Source: Myxococcales bacterium
GTDB lineage: Bacteria; Myxococcota_A; Polyangia; Palsa-1104
Length of the DNA stretch: 20,510 bases
Reading direction: 5' to 3'
Assembly: GCA_023248835.1 (NCBI GenBank)
Contig: JAHFDU010000008.1
Span: 3,878 to 24,387 of the forward strand
A program made the position numbers and the translations under genes. Of this stretch, positions 14,113-20,510 are shown piece by piece. The stretch's first letter is position 1, and every line of letters starts with the position of its first letter. The notes beneath the pieces are model-generated. The model searched no databases, was not told the DNA's origin, and saw nothing but the letters and a program-made list of their open reading frames with translations.

Positions 14113-14757
14113 TCACGAGCGCTTCCTGTCGTTGCAAAATGCCTGGTATGCCAAAGCGATTTTGTCAGCAACTTCCGCTGGTGCAACATTCGCAGTTTCA
14201 AAAGTTTGGTGGGCGCGCTCATAAAACATGACTCGCCGCGCGAGCAGCCGTTCGAACACGCCACGCAAACGTAAACCATCGGCGGCTTCAGACGTCTTGC
14301 GGTCGCGGTGAAAAAATGGCGGACGCCAAGCGAGCAGTCGTTCGAATACACTACTCACATCAGGCGCCGCTCTTAGCAGTGGTCGTGAATTCAGATCGCC
14401 AACGCGTTCAAGCAATGTCGCAACCGGTGCAGTAAGACCGGCAACAAACCCACTTTTCAGGAGCAGGTCCATCGCCCCTTCTGCGCACGACGCACCACCT
14501 CCGGTCGCGATCACCCAGCCGCGCTGACGACAGAGCTCCGCAAGCAATCGCTGTTCGCGCGCGCGGAAACCCGATTCGCCTTCGGCGTCGAATATTTCGG
14601 CGACGCCCTTGCCAGCGTCCTCGGCAATGAGCTCATCCAAATCGACAAAGGGCCGACCGAGCTTGGTGGCGAGCAGTCGCCCGACGGTCGATTTTCCGGT
14701 TGCCATAAAGCCGATGAGAAAAATCGTCGGTGACAAACTGGGGCTAATAGTTTGCAA
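14113..14757 (-). CDS. aroK: Shikimate kinase with a C-terminal internal duplication
   Basis: The enzyme phosphorylates shikimate with ATP. The Walker A loop G-F-M-A-T-G-K-S, the substrate-binding DLDELI and GFRAREQ motifs, ATGGGA and the lid arginine in LNSRPLL are all present. I take the TTG at 14757 (214 residues; GAGG five bases upstream), which overlaps aroC by 14 bases. A TTG at 14736 is an alternative giving 207, and an upstream ATG at 14823 would overlap aroC by 80 bases. Even the short form is longer than the usual 170-180. The excess comes from a 30-residue tandem duplication, residues about 135-164 and 165-194, both starting VFERLLA and keeping about 13 identical positions. The last 20 residues are a normal family ending. 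Catalytic parts lie before the duplication, so activity is expected. Confidence 0.92.
   Translation of the reverse strand: MQTISPSLSPTIFLIGFMATGKSTVGRLLATKLGRPFVDLDELIAEDAGKGVAEIFDAEGESGFRAREQRLLAELCRQRGWVIATGGGASCAEGAMDLLLKSGFVAGLTAPVATLLERVGDLNSRPLLRAAPDVSSVFERLLAWRPPFFHRDRKTSEAADGLRLRGVFERLLARRVMFYERAHQTFETANVAPAEVADKIALAYQAFCNDRKRS
14176..14355 (-). repeat. Diverged 90-bp tandem duplication inside aroK
   Basis: Two 90-base units (14266-14355 and 14176-14265) encode matching 30-residue segments. The best-conserved part is CGAGCAGyCGTTCGAAyAC on the plus strand, at 14241-14259 and 14331-14349. Reading frame is kept across the duplication. Confidence 0.75.
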
Positions 14758-15910
14758 GATCGCCTCGTATTCCCTCAAGATTGCGCAACACTTCGACCAT
14801 CGAGTCGCCACCGGTTTTGTCAAGCAGTGCGTCGGCCAGCACGAAAGCGACGGCCGCCTCAGCCACCACAGCAGCTGCCGCCACCGCGCAAGAATCGGTG
14901 CGCTCCTTCTGCGCCGAGAACGGCTGCTTGGTTTGTAAATCCACCGATGGCAGCGGCCGCGCCAGTGTCGGGATCGGTTTCATCGCCGCGCGCACCACGA
15001 TCGGCTCGCCGTTAGAGTTTCCGCCTTCGATGCCGCCGGCATGATTGCTCGGCCGAACAAAGCGCCCGTCTCGATACAGGATCGGATCGTGCACTTGCGA
15101 ACCGCGCCGCTCTGCGCTCTGAAGGCCGAGGCCGATCTCCACTGCCTTGATCGCCTGAATCGACATCAACGCCTGCGCCAAACGCCCGTCGAGTTTGTCG
15201 GTCCACTCGACGTGGCTGCCGATGCCGGGTGGAACTCCCGTCGCGATCACCTCGACCACGCCGCCGAGCGAGTCGCCTGTCTTCTGCGCTGCCGCGATCG
15301 CCGCCATCATCGCGCGGGAGGTTTCCTCGTCGGCGCAGCGAACCTCAGAACTTTCGGCGCGTTTTTGCGCCGCTGAAACATGGTTTTTGTCGACGGGCGG
15401 CGCGACTATATCGCCGATGCGAACCACATGCGAAAAAAGTGCGACGCCGCATTCGCCGAGCAGCGATCGGCAAACCGCTCCTGCCGCCACCCGCGCCGCG
15501 GTCGAACGCGCACTGGCTCTCTCGAGCACATCGCGTGCGTCGTGAATGCCAAATTTGAGGGCACCGGCCAAGTCGGCGTGACCAGGCCGCGGCCGCGTCA
15601 ACGCTTTGGAATTCTCGCCTGCGGGCTCAGCAAACGGATCCATCACAGCCACCCAATTGGCGAAGTCACGGTTGCGTACCACCAGCGCCACTGGTGCACC
15701 GAGCGTCTTACCGCCACGCAGCCCTGATAGCACCTCGACCTCATCGCACTCGATCTTCATCCGGCCACCGCGACCAAAGCCCTCCTGCCGCCTCCGCAAA
15801 TCTTGGTTTATCGCCTCGCGAGCGATTTGAAGTCCATGCGGCAGCCCCTCGAGAATCGCCACCAGCGCCGGACCGTGCGATTCCCCAGCAGTGTGCAGCC
15901 GCAATCTCAT
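14744..15910 (-). CDS. aroC: Chorismate synthase
   Basis: The 388-residue enzyme makes chorismate from 5-enolpyruvylshikimate 3-phosphate with reduced FMN. The signatures are present: GESHGPAL at the N-terminus, RPGHADLAG with FGIHDARDVLERASARSTAA in the middle, and PSNHAGGIEGGNSNGEPIVV toward the C-terminus with the FMN/phosphate contacts. One departure is SARST where I expect SARET in the second signature. The length is typical. The ATG at 15910 has no strong Shine-Dalgarno, but two candidate short frames end at or just before it, which would allow coupling. The gene follows pilQ after 152 bases, and its end overlaps the aroK start. Confidence 0.96.
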   Translation of the reverse strand: MRLRLHTAGESHGPALVAILEGLPHGLQIAREAINQDLRRRQEGFGRGGRMKIECDEVEVLSGLRGGKTLGAPVALVVRNRDFANWVAVMDPFAEPAGENSKALTRPRPGHADLAGALKFGIHDARDVLERASARSTAARVAAGAVCRSLLGECGVALFSHVVRIGDIVAPPVDKNHVSAAQKRAESSEVRCADEETSRAMMAAIAAAQKTGDSLGGVVEVIATGVPPGIGSHVEWTDKLDGRLAQALMSIQAIKAVEIGLGLQSAERRGSQVHDPILYRDGRFVRPSNHAGGIEGGNSNGEPIVVRAAMKPIPTLARPLPSVDLQTKQPFSAQKERTDSCAVAAAAVVAEAAVAFVLADALLDKTGGDSMVEVLRNLEGIRGDLANY

Positions 15911-15913
15911 TTG

Positions 15914-16030
15914 CTAGCGCCACCGCCGGTTGAAATGTGATGCATTTTCCTGTCGTGGCCGTGATCGAAAACGCCGATCGCGAAAAGGCAACGGCTCGGA
16001 TTTTCGTTTCACGCCCAAGCCCACGCCCAC
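15914..16030 (-). CDS. Candidate 38-residue basic peptide before aroC (doubtful)
   Basis: A GTG about 10 bases after a strong AAGGAG opens a frame of 38 codons, rich in Arg and Lys, that ends with a TAG three bases before the aroC ATG. A second candidate on the same strand, 15945 to 15907, encodes 12 residues (MHHISTGGGASK) and its TGA overlaps the aroC ATG as ATGA. The stretch 15911-16062 has few stops in any minus-strand frame, so chance is a serious alternative. Neither peptide is rich in Trp, Phe or Tyr, so an aromatic attenuator leader is not supported. Confidence 0.22.
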   Translation of the reverse strand: MGVGLGVKRKSEPLPFRDRRFRSRPRQENASHFNRRWR

Positions 16031-16062
16031 GAAAAGACATCTCCTTTCAAGTGGCCGTGGCA

Positions 16063-19000
16063 CTAGCGGTGGACGATGGCGCGGTTGACGATGCGCGGGG
16101 TGATAAAGATCAGCATCTCAGTGCGATTGTCCTGCTCGGAATGATTCTTGAACAGCCAGCCAAGCACTGGGATTTCGGAGAACCAAGGAACTTTGGCGAA
16201 GTTGTAGCTGGCGTTGCGCGAAAAAATTCCGCCGATGACTGCAGTGTCGCCGTCACGCACCAACATTTCTGTCTTGGCCTGCTTCTTGATAATCGTCGGA
16301 TCGCCGCGCGCACCGAGGTGAGCGAAGTCGGGCTCGTTGCGCATGATGGCGACGTTCATGATCACACTGCCCTCGTTGGTGACGTGCGGCTTCACTGTCA
16401 AGTTGAGTTTGGCGTCGATGAAAACCGTGTTGGTACCGGCGGCGCTGACCACTGAAATTGGAATCGCCACACCCTGCTCAATCGTCGCCTCCATGTTGTC
16501 GAGCGTCATGATCTTGGGTGACGAAACGATGCGCACTTCGCCGGTGTTCTCGAGCGCGGAGAGACGAAGATTGACGTTGAAGGTGCCGGCCACCGATCCA
16601 AACGTCATGCCCAGCGCCCCGCCGGCGCCAGTACCAACCGCCGCCGGCAAATTGACAACATAGTTGGGCGACGCGGCTTGGCGGTTGAGCAATCCGGCCG
16701 AGTTGGGCCCGATCGCCGCGGTATCCTGATTGCCACCAGCCAGACCAATCGTCGACGGAAAAGCGATCCCGGTCGGATTTCCTGTGGCCGCCGAAGCCAC
16801 CCCTTGCCCGCCCCACTGGATGCCGAAGGAGCGTTGAAAATTGGTGTTCACTTCAACCACGCGCGCCTCGATCAGTACTTGTGGCGTCTGGGTGTCGAGA
16901 TTGCGCACCAGATCTTCGGCAAGCGCAATATTCGCGGCGATGTCCGACACGATCAGCATGTTGGTGCGACTGTCGATCGACACTTTTCCGCGCGGCGAAA
17001 GAATGTCCTGCACCCGCGGCATCATGTCCTCCGCTTTTGCATACGAAAGCGGAATCAAACGGGTGTCGAGCGGCTTAAGTTCAACCGCTGCTTTGGCGCG
17101 CGCGATCTCGGCCTCGAGCTCCTTCTCGAGCACCGCATTCGGCGCGACGCGAATGAGGTTTCCTTCGCGCTGCATACCAAGCCCCTTCGACTTTAGGATG
17201 GTCTCCAGCGCCTGATCCCAAGGTACGTCGTGCATGCGCATGGTGACCGTACCTTTGACGTCATCACTGGTGATGACATTGATGTTCTCGTAGTCGGCCA
17301 ACATGCGCAGCACGTTGTGAATGTCCCCGTCTTTGAAATCGAGGTCGATGCGGCGCCCGCTGTACACTTTCTTCTTGCGCGCCTGGCCCATGTTCGCCGT
17401 CGCCTGCGCCACCTCGAGCGGCTGCGACAGGCTGTAGGGACTGACGCGCCCGGGTGCAAACGATTGGCTCGTCACCCGCGGAAACTGCCAGCGCAGACGT
17501 CCATCTTGCCGAGTCAGGTTACCCGTCGACCCCGACCCGTCGAGCGCAACCACCAATTTCACTGCGCCCGGCTGATTGGGATCGGCGAAGGTCGACACCG
17601 TCTTGACTGGGCCGTGGTATGCCGCCGCGTCAAGCGTGCGTTCGAGTTTTTGCGGCAGTTCGGCTCCACTGAGTTGTAAAGTGACCGAATGTTTGTCACT
17701 CGACACCACGTGGTATTCAACGCTGTCGGGCAGGTCAATCAACACCACTTCGCCCTCCGCTGAATCGTCGAATCGGACGTTCGCAATGCGGCCATACTTA
17801 GACACCGTGCGTTCGCTCAGTTTTGCCGGCGTTGGCACCAACGCCAGCTCGTGCTGCGCGCGATTTTCCAAGTCTGCCAATTGTCGCTTGGCGACCGCGA
17901 GCTTGGCTTCGACGAGGGAGTGCTCTGTCGACGACTGCTCGAGTTTGCTTAGTCGTTCGCTCTCGAGTCGCCCGAGCTCGCGCCGTGCCGCTTGGGCAGC
18001 CGCCTGCGTTTTTTCAAGCTGCGCCGCCTCGTTCGCCGCCAACTGACGACGCTCTTCGAGTCGGGCTTTTTCGCTCACCCATTCTGCCGAAACTTTGACG
18101 AGCGCCTGCCGCGTCTCCAAGAGCCTCCTCTCTTCGTTTGAGCGCGCTCGCTGAAGCGCAGAGAGCTCGTCCTGTTTTTGCGTCCCCTGTTTTTTCGCCG
18201 CCGCTACCGTTTCCTCAAAACGCAATCGCTCTGCAGTACGCCGCGCGGCCAGCACCGCGGCTTCGGCGCGAATCTTTTCCAAACCTGCCGCCTCTCGAGT
18301 ACGCTCGGCCAAGAGTTTTCGCGCTTCGCTTTCCGCCGCCGCAATCGCCTGACGCGAGCCCGACGCCACTAGCGCAGCGTCGTGTGCCTCTGCCAGCGCT
18401 TTTTTTCGCTCTTGCAGCACCCGCTCGGTTGTGAGGCGCGCCTCATCCACCCGTTTCCGTTCGATTTCCTGATCGGCGACGAGCTGCGCTCGCTCGCGCT
18501 TGGCGGCTTCGAGTCGCCCTTCCGACAGCGCCAATGCTTGCGCCAATTTTTCCGCGCTCGAGCGCAGCTCTAACAATCGTTTCTCGGCAAGATGAGTTTT
18601 TCTTGTCGCTTCGGTTGCGCGCGCTTCCGCGCTATGCGCTTCGCCGCGTCGGGCGTTTATCTGCGCCTCGGAAGCGCGCGCCATCTCCGCCGCCTGAGCC
18701 TCCATCCGCGCCTCTTCTTGCAACTGCGCTCGGCGATTTTCGAGCACGCGCGCCTCTCGCTCGCGGGTGAGCTCCTCTAACCTGGCAGCACGCTCCGCCA
18801 CCACGCGCCGCGCCTCCGCCTGGGTCTCGTAGAGCGCCTTCGCCTCTTTTTGGCGCGTCCGCGACAGCTCTTCGGCAGCGGCGCGCAAACTCTCGAGCCG
18901 CGCCTGTTCCGCAAGTCGCTCGGTCCGTGTCTTGTCGAGCGCGGCCAACTCCTCTCGCGTGCGTCGAGCCGAATCGCCTGCGATCTGCTGCTTGGCTGCC

Positions 19001-20346
19001 GCTATCCGCTCGAGCTGCTTGCGCGCCGCTTCCGCCGCCGCCTTTAGCTCGGCGCTCTGGCGCTCGAGCTCGGCGGCCCGTGCAGCGGCTTGGCGCTCGA
19101 GCTTGCGCCCGTCACTCTGCTTGCGCGCTTCCAGCTCTTCTAGTCGCCAAGCTTTCTGCAGCGCCGAAAGTCGCTCTTCTTCTTCGCGACGCAGGCGCTC
19201 CGCCACGCCGCGCTGCTGGTCGGCCTCGGTGGCGGCTTTCAGTGCTCTTTTTTGAGCGTCAAGCAGCGCCTCGGTCTCCTGCTTGATTCGCTCTGACTTG
19301 TCGAGGCTCTCGGCGCGTTGCCGCTCTGCCGCCGCAAGTCCAGCCTGGGCCTCCGCTCTGAGCGCTTCACTTTTCTTCTCGTTTTCTTTGAGCTCTTTAA
19401 GCGCGCGCTGGTTTGCGGCTTCCGCACGCTCAAGCTCGAGCGCAAGTTTGGCGCGCGCCTGTTTGGCCTGCTCGACATCGCGCGCTGCACTGGCCAACCG
19501 ATCGTTTCGCTCGGCTTCCACTTTCCGTAGCACCTCTACCGCCGCTTGCCTCTGCGTCTCCGCATTCGCACGCTCACGATAGGCACGTTCGCGCTCAAAT
19601 TGCGCCTCGCGGATGCGCTCTTTTTGTAGGCGCGCCTCGTTCGCTCCCAGCCGCCTGAGCTCTGCCAACTCTTTTTCTTCCTGAGAGCGTGCCGCTTTTG
19701 CGGCTTGTGCTTTGCTCTCGGCCTCCCGTTGTGCGCGCTGTGCTGCCAACTTGGCGGCTTCTAGCTGCTCGGTCTTTTTCTCAAGCTCGATCGATTTCTG
19801 TGCCACTGCGTGGGTCTCGATGGTTCGCTTCTCCACTTCAGCAGCCAGCGCCTGCCTTCGCTCCTCGGTCTTGAGCACCGCCGCCTCCGCCTGCTTACGT
19901 TCGGCCTCAGCTTGACGCAGCCGCGCCGTCTCCTGTTTGAGCTGGTCGGCCGGAGATGCCTGGTCGGGGACAACCGTAATCACCACTTGGTTGTTGCGGG
20001 CATGAACTTCATAGGTGCAAGAGCGACGCAGTCCGATCATCACTCGCCCGGTATGCACCAGCCCGGTTCCATATTGCGCAGTAGCGAGCTGGCTCACCGC
20101 CCAAGTATCGACTTCGACCGGCCCGTCATTCGACGGAAATTGCGCATCGGCCAGGTCCACGACCAATCGCGACGGATGCTCGAGGCGATAGGCGGTAAAG
20201 TTCGGCGTCACCGAACCATGTAGCGTGATCACCGTCTGTTTGCCCTCGACCGCGGTGGTCAGTTGCCGAATCAAATTCACTTCGGCCCGCGCGGTTGCGT
20301 GCGCACCGAGGAACACCAAGAGAACACCTATCTTCGCAAAACGCAT
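16063..20346 (-). CDS. pilQ: Type IV pilus secretin PilQ with a giant coiled-coil insert
   Basis: This is the outer-membrane channel through which type IV pili pass. The ATG at 20346 follows AGGGGAA and opens a signal peptide (cleavage after A19-R-A21), giving 1427 residues. Domain order: AMIN-type domain about 24-128; coiled-coil-like region about 134-836; second AMIN-type domain about 850-958; secretin N0/STN domain about 998-1069 (IDLDFKDGDIHNVLRMLADY); N1 domain about 1080-1165 with LIVSDIAANIALAEDLVRNL; and the secretin barrel to the end (ENTGEVRIVSSPKIMTLDN, DTAVIGGIFSR, VPWFSEIPVLGWLFKN, LIFITPRIV). The middle region has no proline from P132 to P838, no cysteine and very high Ala, Glu, Arg, Lys and Gln. 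Ordinary PilQ proteins are roughly 700-900 residues, so the insert is the whole excess. aroC, aroK and aroB follow, the usual pilQ neighbourhood. pilM-P would be expected upstream, beyond the window. Confidence 0.92.
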   Translation of the reverse strand: MRFAKIGVLLVFLGAHATARAEVNLIRQLTTAVEGKQTVITLHGSVTPNFTAYRLEHPSRLVVDLADAQFPSNDGPVEVDTWAVSQLATAQYGTGLVHTGRVMIGLRRSCTYEVHARNNQVVITVVPDQASPADQLKQETARLRQAEAERKQAEAAVLKTEERRQALAAEVEKRTIETHAVAQKSIELEKKTEQLEAAKLAAQRAQREAESKAQAAKAARSQEEKELAELRRLGANEARLQKERIREAQFERERAYRERANAETQRQAAVEVLRKVEAERNDRLASAARDVEQAKQARAKLALELERAEAANQRALKELKENEKKSEALRAEAQAGLAAAERQRAESLDKSERIKQETEALLDAQKRALKAATEADQQRGVAERLRREEEERLSALQKAWRLEELEARKQSDGRKLERQAAARAAELERQSAELKAAAEAARKQLERIAAAKQQIAGDSARRTREELAALDKTRTERLAEQARLESLRAAAEELSRTRQKEAKALYETQAEARRVVAERAARLEELTREREARVLENRRAQLQEEARMEAQAAEMARASEAQINARRGEAHSAEARATEATRKTHLAEKRLLELRSSAEKLAQALALSEGRLEAAKRERAQLVADQEIERKRVDEARLTTERVLQERKKALAEAHDAALVASGSRQAIAAAESEARKLLAERTREAAGLEKIRAEAAVLAARRTAERLRFEETVAAAKKQGTQKQDELSALQRARSNEERRLLETRQALVKVSAEWVSEKARLEERRQLAANEAAQLEKTQAAAQAARRELGRLESERLSKLEQSSTEHSLVEAKLAVAKRQLADLENRAQHELALVPTPAKLSERTVSKYGRIANVRFDDSAEGEVVLIDLPDSVEYHVVSSDKHSVTLQLSGAELPQKLERTLDAAAYHGPVKTVSTFADPNQPGAVKLVVALDGSGSTGNLTRQDGRLRWQFPRVTSQSFAPGRVSPYSLSQPLEVAQATANMGQARKKKVYSGRRIDLDFKDGDIHNVLRMLADYENINVITSDDVKGTVTMRMHDVPWDQALETILKSKGLGMQREGNLIRVAPNAVLEKELEAEIARAKAAVELKPLDTRLIPLSYAKAEDMMPRVQDILSPRGKVSIDSRTNMLIVSDIAANIALAEDLVRNLDTQTPQVLIEARVVEVNTNFQRSFGIQWGGQGVASAATGNPTGIAFPSTIGLAGGNQDTAAIGPNSAGLLNRQAASPNYVVNLPAAVGTGAGGALGMTFGSVAGTFNVNLRLSALENTGEVRIVSSPKIMTLDNMEATIEQGVAIPISVVSAAGTNTVFIDAKLNLTVKPHVTNEGSVIMNVAIMRNEPDFAHLGARGDPTIIKKQAKTEMLVRDGDTAVIGGIFSRNASYNFAKVPWFSEIPVLGWLFKNHSEQDNRTEMLIFITPRIVNRAIVHR

Positions 20347-20363
20347 TGGTTCCCCTTTTTTAG

Positions 20364-20391
20364 CCGACAGCTGACAGCTAACAGCTGACAG
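20364..20391. repeat. Heptanucleotide repeat array B, directly upstream of pilQ
   Basis: Four 7-mers on the plus strand: CCGACAG, CTGACAG, CTAACAG, CTGACAG. On the coding strand of pilQ they read CTGTCAG/CTGTTAG/CTGTCAG/CTGTCGG and end 17 bases before the start codon, so they lie in the leader of the pilQ message or its promoter. Confidence 0.85.
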
Positions 20392-20468
20392 TTTCATATG
20401 CAGATCGGAAGCGCTCAGAGCCCCTCTGGTTGACTCCACTGCATTTCCGGCCTCTTCCGTGTCCGAAA

Positions 20469-20503
20469 CTGTCGGCTGTCGGCTGTCGGCTGTCGGCTGT
20501 CGG
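20469..20503. repeat. Heptanucleotide repeat array C (five exact copies)
   Basis: CTGTCGG is repeated five times without a mismatch, followed by CTCTCTC at the window edge. The orientation is opposite to array B, 77 bases away, so the two could pair as an inverted repeat. The 164 bases from 20347 to 20510 otherwise show no gene that I can support. Confidence 0.9.
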
Positions 20504-20510
20504 CTCTCTC

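Noticed and set aside
17823..19973. Many open frames on the plus strand opposite the PilQ coiled coil
   Set aside because: They are Arg/Ser/Ala-rich mirror frames of Glu/Ala/Arg codons, without ribosome binding sites or homology features.
20347..20439. N-terminal extension of PilQ upstream of the signal peptide
   Set aside because: The added residues are a translation of the heptanucleotide repeats, and the ATG at 20346 has AGGGGAA and begins a proper signal peptide.
1..20510. tRNA, rRNA, insertion sequences and rho-independent terminators
   Set aside because: I looked for cloverleaf-like stretches, transposase motifs with terminal inverted repeats, and GC hairpins followed by T-runs, and found none that I could defend.

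Overview
The window reads as a GC-rich chromosomal stretch of a Gram-negative bacterium, most likely a myxobacterium-like deltaproteobacterium (Myxococcota). This is an inference from gene content: a type IV pilus secretin followed by aroC, aroK and aroB, a Roadblock/LC7 protein, a large acid-linker TPR protein of a kind common in myxobacteria, and an SH3-containing L,D-transpeptidase. No rRNA, tRNA, CRISPR array, transposase or phage gene was seen.

Layout. From 1 to about 3.7 kb lie four loosely packed genes on both strands: a retropepsin-like aspartic protease (+), a DUF6210-like protein (-), a secreted L,D-transpeptidase (+) and a secreted protein of unknown function (-). From 3995 to 20346 every gene is on the minus strand. 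In transcription order they are pilQ, aroC, aroK, aroB, a lipoprotein, a Roadblock protein, aroQ, accB, accC, an MBOAT acyltransferase, an SGNH-type partner, a decayed zinc-ribbon gene and the TPR protein. Many junctions in this block are overlaps or gaps of a few bases, and several starts are TTG or GTG.

How the genes work together. AroB, AroQ, AroK and AroC are four of the seven shikimate-pathway enzymes leading to chorismate. AccB and AccC are the biotin carrier and biotin carboxylase of acetyl-CoA carboxylase, for fatty acid synthesis. MBOAT plus SGNH is the usual two-protein unit that O-acylates an extracellular polymer. PilQ, the L,D-transpeptidase, the lipoprotein and the secreted protein act at the envelope.

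Most unusual points. (1) The pilQ product is about 1427 residues because roughly 700 proline-free, coiled-coil-like residues separate two AMIN-type domains. (2) A degenerate 7-bp repeat (CTGTCGG and variants) occurs in three arrays, two flanking the pilQ upstream region in inverted orientation and one running into a broken zinc-ribbon gene. (3) Three copies of a CCTGAGCGAAGCG-type repeat fill the aroK-aroB gap, and a related copy encodes the last residues of the SGNH protein. (4) The shikimate kinase carries a diverged 30-residue tandem duplication.
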